Origin: Modestobacter excelsi | GTDB lineage: Bacteria > Actinomycetota > Actinomycetes > Mycobacteriales > Geodermatophilaceae | Direction of reading: 5' to 3' | NCBI RefSeq assembly: GCF_005930495.1 | Contig: NZ_SJEX01000006.1 | Coordinates: forward strand, 59,366-123,365 | Length of the DNA: 64,000 nucleotides | In this document: piece after piece, positions 1-12,843 of the stretch | How the letters are laid out: each line of letters begins with the position of its first letter | Numbering within the stretch: the stretch's first letter is position 1 | Made by a program: the position numbers and the translations under genes | Notes under the pieces: generated by a model | Told to the model about the DNA's origin: nothing | The model's database searches: none | What the model saw: only the letters and a program-made list of their open reading frames with translations

Positions 1-2755
<2,755 letters not shown>

Positions 2756-2954
2756 GGGGCAGTCCTCGGGCGTCGGTCGGGCACGGTCACGGGGGCGTCC
2801 GGTGCCAGGGCCCTGGCAACTCCGACGGGCCGCGGCGCCTCGTCGTCCTCGAACAGCGCTCCCATGCTCCCACTTCCTGTCCACCCTCCCGACGCAGGCG
2901 GTCCTGGCACGCCATCCCCGGCGGAGCACAGCGGCCGGTGGGCCAGATCGACGT

Positions 2955-2960
2955 AGGCTC
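2955..2960 (+). promoter_or_regulatory. -10 box (TAGGCT) for leaderless PAC2 transcript
   Basis: TAGGCT sits five bases before the GTG start of the PAC2 gene, so transcription would begin at or very near the start codon. There is no Shine-Dalgarno sequence between them. The same box-to-start geometry recurs at mshC and other genes here. Confidence 0.5.
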
Positions 2961-2965
2961 GTCGG

Positions 2966-3829
2966 GTGATCGATCCCAAGTCCGTCGCAGACGACCTGCC
3001 CGAGCTGGACGACCCGGTGGTCGTGGTCGCGTTCGAGGGGTGGAACGACGCCGGTGACGCCGCCACCGGCGCGATCGAGCACCTCGAGCTCATGTGGGAC
3101 GCCGACCTGCTCGCGGCGCTGGACCCCGAGGACTACTACGACTTCCAGGTCAACCGGCCCACCGTCTCCCTGGTCGACGGCATCACCCGGCGCATCGAGT
3201 GGCCGACCACCCGGATCTCGGTGACCAAGCCGCCGGGCAGCGACCGGCACGTCGTCCTCATCCGCGGCATCGAGCCGAACATGCGCTGGCGCAGCTTCTG
3301 CGACGAGCTCATCGAGCTGTGCCAGGACCTCGGCGCCACCACCGTGGTCGCCCTCGGCGCCCTGCTGGCCGACACGCCGCACACCCGGCCCACGCCGGTG
3401 AGCGGGTCGGCCTACGACGCCGAGTCCGCCGCCCAGTGGGGCGTGGAGACCTCACGCTACGAGGGGCCGACCGGCATCCTCGGCGTGTTCGCCGACGCCT
3501 GCGTGCAGGCCGGCCTGCCCGCGGTGAGCTTCTGGGCCGCCGTGCCGCACTACGTCTCCCAGCCGCCGTCCCCGCGGGCGACCGTGGCGCTGCTGACCCG
3601 CGTGGAGGAGGTGCTGGAGGTGACCGTGCCGCTGGGCACGCTGCCGCAGCAGGCCGACGAGTGGGTCAAGACCGTCGACGAGATGGCAGAGGAGGACGAC
3701 GAGGTCGTCGAGTACGTGCGCTCCCTGGAGGAGCGGGCCACCCAGAGCGACCTGTCCCAGGCCAACGGCGACCAGATCGCCAAGGAGTTCGAGAGGTACC
3801 TGCGCCGGCGGGGTTCGTCCCCCAACTGA
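2966..3829 (+). CDS. PAC2 family protein (proteasome assembly chaperone-like)
   Basis: A 287-residue PAC2-family protein. The N-terminal signature [18 protein letters not shown] is typical of actinobacterial members related to eukaryotic proteasome assembly chaperone 2; the central part contains a conserved [14 protein letters not shown] segment. The biochemical role of bacterial members is not established. It starts with a leaderless GTG and is divergent from metH, an arrangement I recall from mycobacteria (Rv2124c/Rv2125). It ends facing dgt, with a hairpin between them. Confidence 0.9.
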   Translation: MIDPKSVADDLPELDDPVVVVAFEGWNDAGDAATGAIEHLELMWDADLLAALDPEDYYDFQVNRPTVSLVDGITRRIEWPTTRISVTKPPGSDRHVVLIRGIEPNMRWRSFCDELIELCQDLGATTVVALGALLADTPHTRPTPVSGSAYDAESAAQWGVETSRYEGPTGILGVFADACVQAGLPAVSFWAAVPHYVSQPPSPRATVALLTRVEEVLEVTVPLGTLPQQADEWVKTVDEMAEEDDEVVEYVRSLEERATQSDLSQANGDQIAKEFERYLRRRGSSPN

Positions 3830-3847
3830 GAGGGCAGGTCGTGCCCT

Positions 3848-3889
3848 GTCGTCCCGAGTGGGGGCCGGAGGCCTCCGCGCAGGGACGAC
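3848..3889. terminator. Bidirectional hairpin between convergent PAC2 and dgt genes
   Basis: The arms GTCGTCCC and GGGACGAC pair around an inner palindrome GGAGGCCTCC. It lies in the short gap between convergent genes and has no U-tract, which is usual for GC-rich actinobacteria. It may be a degenerate relative of the dispersed hairpin repeat described at 8.6, 10.8 and 13.4 kb. Confidence 0.45.
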
Positions 3890-3947
3890 GCAGCGGCTCC
3901 CCGAAGCCGGGGACGGCACCTGGCCGCGGTGCGGCGCGTCAGCGTCG

Positions 3948-4988
3948 CTAGAGCAATGGCCGCATCCGCAGGGCGGCGGTGTCGTCGAACAGCCGGTCGT
4001 GGGTGGCGAGGGCGAACCGGTCGGTCATCCCGGTCACGTAGTCGACGACCTGGGTGACCGCGTCGGCCTCGGTGTCCCGGTAGCTGGCGGGGATGAGCTC
4101 GGGGTGCGCGAGGTGGTGGTCGACCAGCCGGCGGATGACGTCGATCGCCACGTTCTTCTGCCCGGCGGCGGTGTCGGACCCGTAGACCCGGGCGAACATG
4201 AACGCCCGCAGCTCGGCCATCGCCTCCAGCGCGTCCGGGGCCATGACGACGGCGCCGGTGGTGTTGGCCGCGGACAGGCTGCCCTCGACGACCGCGTCGA
4301 TCATCGACCCGACCATCGCGCTGCCCGGGTCCCCGAACACGGTGCGCGCGCGGGTGGGCAGGTCACCGACCCGTAGGACCCCGGCCCGCACCGCGTCCAG
4401 CGCATCGTGGGAGAGGTAGCCGATCCGGTCGGCGTAGCGGACGCACTCGCCCTCCCGGGTGGACGGCGGTGGGGTGATCTTCCAGCTGTGCGCCCGCACC
4501 CCGTCGCGGACCTCCCAGGTGAGGTTGAGGTCCTCCAGCACCTCGACGATCCGCACCCCCTGGGCGGCGTGGTGCCAGCCGCCGGCGACGTAGGGGTCCA
4601 GGGCCTCCTCGCCGATGTGGCCGAACGGCGAGTGGCCGACGTCGTGGGCCAGCGCGATCGCCTCGGCCAGCGTCTCGTTCAGCGACAGCGCGGTGGCCAG
4701 CGACCGGGCCACCTGGGTGACCTGCAGGGTGTGGGTGAGCCGGGTGACGAAGTGGTCGCCGTCGGGGTGCAGGAAGACCTGGGTCTTGTGCTTGAGCCGG
4801 CGGAACGCCTTCGCGTGCAGGATCCGGTCGCGGTCCCGCTCGTACGCCGTCCGGAGCTCGTCCTCCGGTTCCGGCCGTGCCCGGCCCCGGGTGCGCGCCG
4901 CGCGGGCAGCGGCCGGGGCGAGCTGCTCCTCTGCGCGCTCCCTGGCCGCGCGGTCGGCCAGCCGGAATGCCGACCCTCCCCCGGTCAC
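3948..4988 (-). CDS. dgt: Deoxyguanosinetriphosphate triphosphohydrolase-like protein
   Basis: HD-domain hydrolase that cleaves dGTP or related dNTPs to nucleoside and triphosphate. The N-terminal [22 protein letters not shown] motif region precedes the metal-binding H...HD...D set with [17 protein letters not shown] near residues 112-128, as in dGTPase family members. The 346-residue length is short compared with E. coli Dgt and fits the shorter actinobacterial class. The start is GTG 4988, chosen because it overlaps the mshC stop codon as GTGA, implying translational coupling. A role in dNTP pool control or replication fidelity is inferred from the family. Confidence 0.9.
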   Translation of the reverse strand: MTGGGSAFRLADRAARERAEEQLAPAAARAARTRGRARPEPEDELRTAYERDRDRILHAKAFRRLKHKTQVFLHPDGDHFVTRLTHTLQVTQVARSLATALSLNETLAEAIALAHDVGHSPFGHIGEEALDPYVAGGWHHAAQGVRIVEVLEDLNLTWEVRDGVRAHSWKITPPPSTREGECVRYADRIGYLSHDALDAVRAGVLRVGDLPTRARTVFGDPGSAMVGSMIDAVVEGSLSAANTTGAVVMAPDALEAMAELRAFMFARVYGSDTAAGQKNVAIDVIRRLVDHHLAHPELIPASYRDTEADAVTQVVDYVTGMTDRFALATHDRLFDDTAALRMRPLL

Positions 4989-6268
4989 GGCGCCAGCGCG
5001 ATGCCGAGCAGCGCGTCCACGAGGTCGCGGACCACCACCGGGGACTGCTCGTCCCAGTCGTCGGTCGCCTCGGCCACGGGTGCCGCGTTGCCGGACCGGG
5101 CCTCGGCCAGGCTCGCCGCCGCCCAGGCGTCGACGGCGGCGATCGCGCCCGGGGTGTCCAGGTCGTCGGCCAGCCGCTCGCGCACCGCGGCCAGCACCGG
5201 GCCGGCGGGGGCGCCGAGGGGCAGGGACACCGCACGGCGCCAGGTGTCCAGCCGCTGCAGCGCCGCCTCCAGCAGGTCCGGCGTCCAGGCCCGGTCGGTG
5301 CGGTAGTGCCCGGACAGCAGCGCCAGCCGGATGGCCATCGGGTCGACGCCCTCGCCGCGCAGCCGGGAGACGAACACCAGGTTGCCCCGGCTCTTGCTCA
5401 TCTTCTCCCCGTCCAGCCCGATCATCGCGGCGTGGACGTAGGCCTGGGCGAAGGGCTTGGTCGCGGTGAGCGCCTCGGCGTGGACGGCGGAGTACTCGTG
5501 GTGCGGGAAGACCAGGTCGCTGCCACCGCCCTGGACGTCGAAGCCGGTGCCGATCGTGTCCAGCGCGATGGAGGCGCACTCGACGTGCCAGCCCGGCCGG
5601 CCGGCGACCCCGTGCGGGCCGGGCCAGGCCGGCTCGCCCTCCCGGGCACCGCGCCACAGCAGCGGGTCGAGCCGGTTGCGCTTGCCCGACCGGTCGGGGT
5701 CGCCGCCCCGCTCGGCGGACAGCCGCAGCATCGTCGCCTCGTCGTAGCCGGACTCGCTGCCGAAGCCGGGCGCCAGCGAGACGTCGTGGTAGACGTCGCC
5801 GGTGCCGTCGTCGAGGGAGTAGGCCAGGCCGGCGTCCTCCAGCGCCTCGACGTGCGCGACGATCCGCGGGATCGCCTCGACGGCGCCGACGTAGTCCTCC
5901 GGCGGGAGCACCCGCAGCGCCGTCATGTCCTCCCGGAACAGCGCGGTCTCGCGCATGCCGAGCACGATCCAGTCCTCGCCGTCCCGGTTCGCGCGCTCGA
6001 ACAGCGGGTCGTCGACGTCGGTGACGTTCTGCACGTAGTGCACCGCGTGCCGGGCGTCCCGCCAGACCCGGTTGACCAGGTCGAAGGCCAGGTACGTGGC
6101 GGCGTGGCCGAGGTGGGTGGCGTCGTAGGGGGTGATGCCGCAGACGTACATCCGGGCCGTGCGGCCGGGGGTGGTCTCGACCACCTCACCGCGCGAGGTG
6201 TCGAACAACCGGAGGGCGGGGCCGGCACCCGGCAGGGTCGGGAGCAGCGGGGCGGGCCAGGAGAGCAC
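4985..6268 (-). CDS. mshC: L-cysteine:1D-myo-inositol 2-amino-2-deoxy-glucopyranoside ligase
   Basis: Ligates cysteine to GlcN-inositol with ATP, the penultimate step of mycothiol synthesis. It is a cysteinyl-tRNA synthetase paralogue: it has the zinc cysteine in VCGITPYD, the HIGH-like signature HLGH near residue 53 and KMSKSRGN near residue 290. It lacks the C-terminal anticodon-binding extension of CysS, and its 427 residues fit MshC. GTG 6268 is six bases behind a TAGGCT box, so the message is probably leaderless. dgt follows with a four-base overlap. Presence of this gene is strong evidence for an actinobacterium that makes mycothiol. Confidence 0.95.
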   Translation of the reverse strand: MLSWPAPLLPTLPGAGPALRLFDTSRGEVVETTPGRTARMYVCGITPYDATHLGHAATYLAFDLVNRVWRDARHAVHYVQNVTDVDDPLFERANRDGEDWIVLGMRETALFREDMTALRVLPPEDYVGAVEAIPRIVAHVEALEDAGLAYSLDDGTGDVYHDVSLAPGFGSESGYDEATMLRLSAERGGDPDRSGKRNRLDPLLWRGAREGEPAWPGPHGVAGRPGWHVECASIALDTIGTGFDVQGGGSDLVFPHHEYSAVHAEALTATKPFAQAYVHAAMIGLDGEKMSKSRGNLVFVSRLRGEGVDPMAIRLALLSGHYRTDRAWTPDLLEAALQRLDTWRRAVSLPLGAPAGPVLAAVRERLADDLDTPGAIAAVDAWAAASLAEARSGNAAPVAEATDDWDEQSPVVVRDLVDALLGIALAP

Positions 6269-6274
6269 GTCACG

Positions 6275-6280
6275 AGCCTA
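6275..6280 (-). promoter_or_regulatory. -10 box (TAGGCT) for mshC-dgt
   Basis: On the minus strand TAGGCT is followed by six bases and then the mshC GTG start, which predicts a leaderless mshC-dgt transcript. Confidence 0.5.
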
Positions 6281-6391
6281 GTTCCGGACGCCGGCAGGGA
6301 GCACGGCACCCGATCCCGTCGCACCCCTCCCCTAGCGTCCTGCCCGAGCGGCCGGCCGGTCGAGGGACGGCAGTGGAGGGAGAGGACGCCC

Positions 6392-7108
6392 GTGGCACCC
6401 GAGGAGCACCTGCAGGTCCTGCGCGAGGAGAACGCCCGCTTCGCCGCGGCGGCCACGGCCGCCTGCGCCCGGCACGGGTGGCGGGCGAGGGTCCCCGGCT
6501 GCCCGGACTGGGACCTCGCCGACCTGGTGTGGCACCTGGCCGGGGTGCAGCACTTCTGGGGCTGGCTGGTGCGCGCCCGGGCCACCTCGCCCACCGGCCA
6601 CCCCGACCCGGTGCGGCCGGCCGACGACGAGCTGCCCGCGTTCCTGGCCGACCAGGCCCGCGCGCTCGAGGACACGCTGACCCGGGCGGCGCCCGCCGAC
6701 CGGGTGTGGACCTGGGCACCCCAGCAGGACGTCGCCTTCGTGCTGCGCCGGCAGGCCCAGGAGGCCACCGTGCACCGGGTCGACGCCGAGCAGGTGCTCG
6801 GGGAGGTCACGCCCATCGCCACCGGCGTCGGCATGGACGGGCTCGACGAGTGGCTGGAGGTCATGGTCCCCGGCGCCCTGCCCGACGGCCCACCGGCCGC
6901 GGCCGAGCCGGTGGTCTTCCACGCCGTCGACGCGGACGCCCAGCGACGGCTGTTCGCCGGGTCGGGCGACCTGCCGGTGGCCACCCTCACCGGGCCGGCG
7001 GGCGACCTGCTGCTCGCCGCCTGGCGGCGCGTCCCGTTGTCCACCGTGACCGTCGACGGGAACGCCGATCGCGCCACCGAGCTGCTGGCGACCACAACCG
7101 TGGGCTGA
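6392..7108 (+). CDS. Maleylpyruvate isomerase family mycothiol-dependent enzyme
   Basis: A 238-residue protein of the MDMPI/DinB-like superfamily, whose members use mycothiol as cofactor or carry out thiol transfer. The N-terminal four-helix bundle carries the metal-binding histidine motifs DLVWHLAGVQHFWGW (near residue 50) and ATVHRVDAE (near residue 130). The C-terminal MDMPI_C-like region ends in DGNADRATELLA. GTG 6392 is preceded by GGAGGGAGAGG. Position beside mshC fits a mycothiol-linked role, but the substrate cannot be read from sequence. Confidence 0.82.
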   Translation: MAPEEHLQVLREENARFAAAATAACARHGWRARVPGCPDWDLADLVWHLAGVQHFWGWLVRARATSPTGHPDPVRPADDELPAFLADQARALEDTLTRAAPADRVWTWAPQQDVAFVLRRQAQEATVHRVDAEQVLGEVTPIATGVGMDGLDEWLEVMVPGALPDGPPAAAEPVVFHAVDADAQRRLFAGSGDLPVATLTGPAGDLLLAAWRRVPLSTVTVDGNADRATELLATTTVG

Positions 7109-8604
<1,496 letters not shown>

Positions 8605-8605
<1 letters not shown>

Positions 8606-8661
8606 GGACCCCCCTGCCCTCCACCACTCGCACGCTCGCGGCGGGACCCTGCAGCGGGGCC
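8605..8661. repeat. Dispersed hairpin repeat, copy A
   Basis: A roughly 57-base element that starts AGGACC and ends GGGGCC, containing CCACCACTCGC, GCTCGCGGCGGGACCCTG in the middle. It starts at the argG stop codon and may serve as its terminator. Copies B (10823-10878, opposite orientation) and C (13435-13490) share the centre, while the outer stem differs between copies but stays paired. Confidence 0.6.
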
Positions 8662-8680
8662 GCTCCAGCAGTCACCAGAG

Positions 8681-9529
8681 CTAGAAGGGCGGCCAGGGCA
8701 GCGCCGGCCAGTCGCCGCTGGGCTGCGGGTGCAGCTGGGTGCGCAGCAGGTCCGCGACCCGTTGCTGGGTGCGCCGCACCTCCCGGCGGGTGAGGTGCTC
8801 GTGCAGCTGCTCCCCCAGCTCGCCGCGCAGGTCCTCGGCCAGCCGCTCGAGCACGGCCAGGTGCTCCAGCAGCAGCGGCCGGCCGGCCCAGCGCCACAGC
8901 AGGGTGCGCAGCTTCGGGTCGACGGAGAAGCAGATCCCGTGGTCGACGCCGTACACGTGCCCGTCGGTCATCGGGATGATGTGGCCGCCCTTGCGGTCGG
9001 CGTTGTTGACCACCGCGTCGAACACGGCCATCTGGCGCAGCCCCGGGTCGTCGCGGCGGACGAACTCGGCCAGGTCGACGCCCGGGTCGGCGTCCATCCA
9101 CAGCTGCACCATGCCGTGCCCGAACGGACCGTCGCGGAGCACCGTCGGCGGCACGACCGACCAGCCGGTCGCCTCGGACACCAGGTGGGCGCTGATCTCC
9201 CGGCCGGCGAGCGTCCCGTCGGGGAAGTCCCACAGCGGCCGCTCCCCCGCCACCGGCTTGTAGACGCAGGTCGCGGCCAGCGTGTCGGTGCGGATGGCGC
9301 CGACCAGCGTCACGTTGCTGGCGTCGAGGAGCCGGCCCTCCATGTCCAGCTCGCCGTCGCGGAGCAGCGAGGCGATCTCCGCGGGGCCGGCCGGGGCTCG
9401 GCGGTCGCCGTGGTCGAGGGCGGTCACGTCCAGCGTGCGGACGTCCTCGGCGTCCTCGGCGTCCTCGTAGTCGAGGTCGTCGTCGAGGAGTTCGTCGTCG
9501 GGCCGGGGGCCTGGCTCGGAGGCGCTCAT
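8681..9529 (-). CDS. SCO1664 family protein (PI3/4-kinase-like fold)
   Basis: A 282-residue member of the conserved actinobacterial SCO1664 family. After a very acidic N-terminus (residues 1-40) the family core starts at SLLRDGELDMEGRLLDASN; the segments VVNNADRKGGHII and GVDHGICFS resemble the catalytic and metal-binding loops of PI3/4-kinase-like folds. A phosphotransferase or AMPylator-like activity is possible but unproved. It follows the DUF3090 gene by 16 bases and the phosphatase gene, a trio conserved in actinobacteria, so the three probably work in one process. Confidence 0.85.
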   Translation of the reverse strand: MSASEPGPRPDDELLDDDLDYEDAEDAEDVRTLDVTALDHGDRRAPAGPAEIASLLRDGELDMEGRLLDASNVTLVGAIRTDTLAATCVYKPVAGERPLWDFPDGTLAGREISAHLVSEATGWSVVPPTVLRDGPFGHGMVQLWMDADPGVDLAEFVRRDDPGLRQMAVFDAVVNNADRKGGHIIPMTDGHVYGVDHGICFSVDPKLRTLLWRWAGRPLLLEHLAVLERLAEDLRGELGEQLHEHLTRREVRRTQQRVADLLRTQLHPQPSGDWPALPWPPF

Positions 9530-9545
9530 GGTCTCCCCCGCCGGC

Positions 9546-10097
9546 TCAGCGGCGGTAGCCGTTCTGCCGCGGGCAGACGTGGCCGGCGGGGTCGAGCGGC
9601 ATGGAGCACAGCGGGCAGGCGGGCCGGCCGGCGGCGATCACCCGGCGGGCGCGGGCGACGAACGCCCGGGCGGCGCCGGGGGTGATGGTCACCCGCAGCG
9701 CATCCGGGCCCTCGTCGCTGTCGGAGAGGATCGCGTCCTCCTCGATGGGCTCCTCGCCGGCGGCGACGGCCTCGACGACGACGGCGTCGGCCTCGCCGTC
9801 CCAGGCCAGGCCCATCGCGGCGACCCGGAACTCCTCGTCCACGGGGGCGGTGAGCGGCTCGAGGTCGTCGACGTCGGCCTCGGGCGGGACGACGACGGAG
9901 GCGCGGTTGGCGACCTCGTCGAGCAGCTCGCTCATCCGGTCGGCGAGGACCTGCACCTGCGACTTCTCCAGCGCCACGCTGATCGTGCGGCCGGCCTCGT
10001 CGGAGGCCTGGAGGTAGAAGGTCCGGTCGCCGGGCTGGCCCACCGTGCCGGCGACGAACCGGCTGGGACGGTCGAAGAGGAAGACCTGACGTGGCAC
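9546..10097 (-). CDS. DUF3090 family protein
   Basis: A 183-residue DUF3090 protein, start PRQVFLFDRPSRFVAGTVG, the family signature. The C-terminus carries a small cysteine cluster, CPLCSMPLDPAGHVCP, which looks like a partial zinc ribbon. Its function is unknown. It is the middle gene of the phosphatase-DUF3090-SCO1664 operon, nine bases after the phosphatase gene. GTG 10097 gives the conserved N-terminus. Confidence 0.88.
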   Translation of the reverse strand: MPRQVFLFDRPSRFVAGTVGQPGDRTFYLQASDEAGRTISVALEKSQVQVLADRMSELLDEVANRASVVVPPEADVDDLEPLTAPVDEEFRVAAMGLAWDGEADAVVVEAVAAGEEPIEEDAILSDSDEGPDALRVTITPGAARAFVARARRVIAAGRPACPLCSMPLDPAGHVCPRQNGYRR

Positions 10098-10106
10098 GGG
10101 ATCAGG

Positions 10107-10808
10107 TTACGCGGCGCCGGAGCCCGCGCCGCCGCCGACGACGGCGTCGGAGGAGGGCTTGCGGCGCCCGCGCTTCTTCTTCGGCGGGATGAGGGCGGAG
10201 ACGTCCCCGCCGGTGTCGTTCACCCGGACCACGAACGGCCGGGTGTCGGTGTAGCTGACGACCGAGATCGACGCCGGGTCGACCACGATCCGCTGGAAGG
10301 AGTCCAGGTGCATGCCGAAGGCGTCGGCCAGCACCGCCTTGATCACGTCACCGTGGCTGCAGGCCAGCCAGACGGCGTCCGGCCCCAGCTTGCCGTTCCA
10401 CTCCCGGACGGCGGCGACCGCGCGGGCCTGGGTCTGCGCCAGCCCCTCCCCCTCCGGGCCGGGGAAGACCGCCGCGGAGGGGTGCTGCTGCACGACCTTC
10501 CACAGCGGCTCCTTGGTCAGCTCCGTGATCGGCCGGCCGGTCCAGTCGCCGTACCGGGCCTCGCCGAGCCGGTCGTCGGTCTGCAGCTCCAGGTCGCGGT
10601 CGGCGACGACGGCCCCGGCGGTCTGCCGGCAGCGTTCCAGCGGGCTGCTGACCACGGCGGCCAGCGGCACGCCGGCCAGCCGCTGGGCCACCGCCTGCAC
10701 CTGCGCCTGGCCGGCGTCGTCGAGCTGGACCCCCGGGGTCCAGCCGGCGAGCACACCGGCGGTGTTGGCCGTCGTCCGGCCGTGCCTGAGCAGGATGACG
10801 GTGGTCAC
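10107..10808 (-). CDS. MSMEG_4193 family histidine phosphatase
   Basis: A phosphoglycerate-mutase-superfamily phosphatase. The catalytic LLRHGRT motif is near residue 9, SSPLERCRQTA supplies the second phosphate-binding arginine, and ACSHGDVIKAVLAD carries the second histidine. A lysine- and arginine-rich stretch PPKKKRGRRKPS lies near the C-terminus and could be a flexible tail. The physiological substrate is unknown. First gene of the conserved trio with DUF3090 and SCO1664 proteins. Confidence 0.88.
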   Translation of the reverse strand: MTTVILLRHGRTTANTAGVLAGWTPGVQLDDAGQAQVQAVAQRLAGVPLAAVVSSPLERCRQTAGAVVADRDLELQTDDRLGEARYGDWTGRPITELTKEPLWKVVQQHPSAAVFPGPEGEGLAQTQARAVAAVREWNGKLGPDAVWLACSHGDVIKAVLADAFGMHLDSFQRIVVDPASISVVSYTDTRPFVVRVNDTGGDVSALIPPKKKRGRRKPSSDAVVGGGAGSGAA

Positions 10809-10822
10809 GCGGGCGAGCGTAA

Positions 10823-10878
10823 GGCCCTGCTGCAGGGACCCGCCGCGAGCCCGCGAGTGGTGGGGGCAGCAGGGTCCT
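10823..10878. repeat. Dispersed hairpin repeat, copy B
   Basis: Opposite orientation to copy A. The outer arms are CCCTGCTGC and GCAGCAGGG, a perfect nine-base stem, around the shared centre with CCACCACTCGCGGGCTCGCGG read on the minus strand. It fills the gap between uppP and the phosphatase gene, where it could end uppP transcription. Confidence 0.6.
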
Positions 10879-10883
10879 CCGCG

Positions 10884-11702
10884 TCAGGTCGGGTCGAGGA
10901 CGCCGGCCCCGACCAGGGCGAGCAGCGCCAGGCCGAGCACCACCCGGTAGACGACGAACGGCGTGAAGCTGCCCCGGGTCAGGTAGCGCAGCAGCCAGGA
11001 GATGACCGCCAGGCCGACGGCGAAGGCGATGACGGTGGCCAGGATCGTCGGCCCCCACGCCACCCCGCTGTCCAGCGACTCGACGACCTGGAAGAAGCCC
11101 GATCCCAGCACCGCGGGGACGGCCAGCAGGAACGAGTAGTCGGCGGCTGCCGAGCGCGAGTAGCCCAGGAAGCGGCCGGCGGTGATCGTGCCGCCGGACC
11201 GGGAGACGCCGGGGATCAGGGCCATCGCCTGCGCGAACCCGAACACCAGGCCGTGCTTGACGGTCAGGTCGGGCAGCTCCCGGCGGGTGCCGCCGACCCG
11301 GTCAGCCCAGAACAGGACGAGGGAGAACACCACGAGGGCGATGGCGATGATCCGCAGATCGCGGAACGTCGACTCGATCTGGTCCTGGAACAGCAGCCCG
11401 AGGACGACGATCGGGATGCTGCCGATGATGATCAGCCAGCCCATCCGGGCGTCCGGGTCCTTGCGCAGCGCCGGGTCGCGCAGCGCCCGCAGCCAGGTGC
11501 CGATGATCCGGCCGATCTTCTTGCGGTAGTAGAGGAGGACGGCGCACTCGGTGCCGATCTGGGTGATCGCGGTGAACGCCGCGCCCGGGTCGTCCCAGCC
11601 GAAGGCCGACCCGACGATCCGCAGGTGGGCGCTGGATGAGATCGGCAGGAACTCGGTGAGGCCCTGGACCAGGCCGAGGACGACGGCTTCGAACCACCCC
11701 AT
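10884..11702 (-). CDS. uppP: Undecaprenyl-diphosphatase
   Basis: Integral membrane enzyme (BacA family) that recycles undecaprenyl diphosphate to the monophosphate carrier for peptidoglycan synthesis and gives bacitracin tolerance. The signature GLVQGLTEFLPISSSAHL is at residues 10-27, with the second motif PGVSRSGGTITAGRFLG and about seven further hydrophobic helices. ATG 11702 gives the conserved MGWFEAVVLG start; an in-frame GTG at 11744 would add 14 residues not seen in the family. A TAGGGT box on the minus strand near 11770-11775 could be its promoter. Confidence 0.93.
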   Translation of the reverse strand: MGWFEAVVLGLVQGLTEFLPISSSAHLRIVGSAFGWDDPGAAFTAITQIGTECAVLLYYRKKIGRIIGTWLRALRDPALRKDPDARMGWLIIIGSIPIVVLGLLFQDQIESTFRDLRIIAIALVVFSLVLFWADRVGGTRRELPDLTVKHGLVFGFAQAMALIPGVSRSGGTITAGRFLGYSRSAAADYSFLLAVPAVLGSGFFQVVESLDSGVAWGPTILATVIAFAVGLAVISWLLRYLTRGSFTPFVVYRVVLGLALLALVGAGVLDPT

Positions 11703-11848
11703 GGTCAGGCCACCCGCCGCATCGTCGGCAGGAGGTCGGGGCACGAGGGGGTCGGTTGCACGGCAGGCACCCTAGAGCGGCGACCTGGGCCCGGTCCGGC
11801 GACGCCCGGGAGCACCCGGCGTTGCCGTGGTCACGATCGGCGCGACGG

Positions 11849-11854
11849 TAGGTT
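11849..11854 (+). promoter_or_regulatory. -10 box (TAGGTT) for the reductase-helicase pair
   Basis: TAGGTT is eight bases upstream of the GTG start of the aldo/keto reductase, predicting a leaderless transcript covering it and the coupled helicase gene. Confidence 0.45.
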
Positions 11855-11862
11855 GGGCAGTC

Positions 11863-12843
11863 GTGGAACAGCGGGCGCTCGGGCGCAGCGGCCTGGTCGT
11901 CTCGCGGCTCGGCCTGGGCACCATGACCTGGGGCCGGGACACCGACGAGGACGAGGCCGCTCTGCAGCTCACCGCCTTCGTCGACGCCGGCGGCACGCTG
12001 GTCGACACCGCGGACGTCTACGCCGACGGGGAGAGCGAGCGGACCCTGGGGCGGCTGCTGGCCGACGTCGTCCCCCGCGACCACGTGCTGGTCGCGACCA
12101 AGGCCGTCGGCCGGACGGCGCCCGGGCCGATGGGCCACGGCGCCTCCCGCGGCCACCTGCTGGCCGCGCTGGACGCCTCCCTGGAGCGGCTCGGGCTCGA
12201 CCACGTCGACCTGTGGCAGCTGCACGCCTGGGACGACGCGACCCCGCTGGAGGAGACGCTGGCCGCCTGCGACCAGGCCGTGAGTTCCGGTCGCGCCCGC
12301 TACATCGGGATCAGCAACTTCTCCGGCTGGCAGACCGCGTACGCAGCCACCTGGCAGCGGGCCTGGCCCGGCCGCACCCCGATCGTCAGCACCCAGATCG
12401 AGTACTCGCTGCTGCAGCGGGGCGTCGAGCGGGAGGTGGCACCGGCGGCGGAGACCCTGGGGCTGGGCCTGCTGCCGTGGTCACCGCTGGGCCGGGGCCT
12501 GCTCACCGGCAAGTACCGGCACAGCACCCCCACCGACTCCCGGGGCGCCTCACCGCAGTGGCAGGGGTTCATCGACCGGCTGCGCTCCACCACCGCCGAC
12601 CGGGTGGTGGAGGCGGTGATCACCGCCGCCGACGGGCTGGGGACGACGCCGCTCGGCGTGGCGCTGGCCTGGCTGCACGACCGCCCCGGCGTCGTCGCAC
12701 CGATCGTCGGTGCCCGGACCGCGCAGCAGCTGCAGGCCGCGCTGGACGCCGACGGGGTGCGGCTGCCCCCGGCGATCGTCACCGCCCTCGACGACGTCTC
12801 CTCCCCGCCCTTCTCCTATCCCGAACGCCGTCCGGAGCAGTGA
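11863..12843 (+). CDS. Aldo/keto reductase
   Basis: A 326-residue NADPH-dependent aldo/keto reductase (TIM barrel). The catalytic tetrad is visible: Asp and Tyr in DTADVYADGESERTLG, Lys in VATKAVG and His in LWQLHAWD; GISNFSGWQ and the cofactor-binding SPLGRGLLTGKY region follow. The substrate is not predictable. GTG 11863 sits just behind a -10 box. Its stop codon overlaps the helicase start as GTGA, suggesting coupling. Confidence 0.9.
   Translation: MEQRALGRSGLVVSRLGLGTMTWGRDTDEDEAALQLTAFVDAGGTLVDTADVYADGESERTLGRLLADVVPRDHVLVATKAVGRTAPGPMGHGASRGHLLAALDASLERLGLDHVDLWQLHAWDDATPLEETLAACDQAVSSGRARYIGISNFSGWQTAYAATWQRAWPGRTPIVSTQIEYSLLQRGVEREVAPAAETLGLGLLPWSPLGRGLLTGKYRHSTPTDSRGASPQWQGFIDRLRSTTADRVVEAVITAADGLGTTPLGVALAWLHDRPGVVAPIVGARTAQQLQAALDADGVRLPPAIVTALDDVSSPPFSYPERRPEQ

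Noticed and set aside
2756..2965. Cobalamin riboswitch upstream of metH
   Set aside because: No B12-box-like sequence or suitable leader length is visible between metH and the PAC2 gene.
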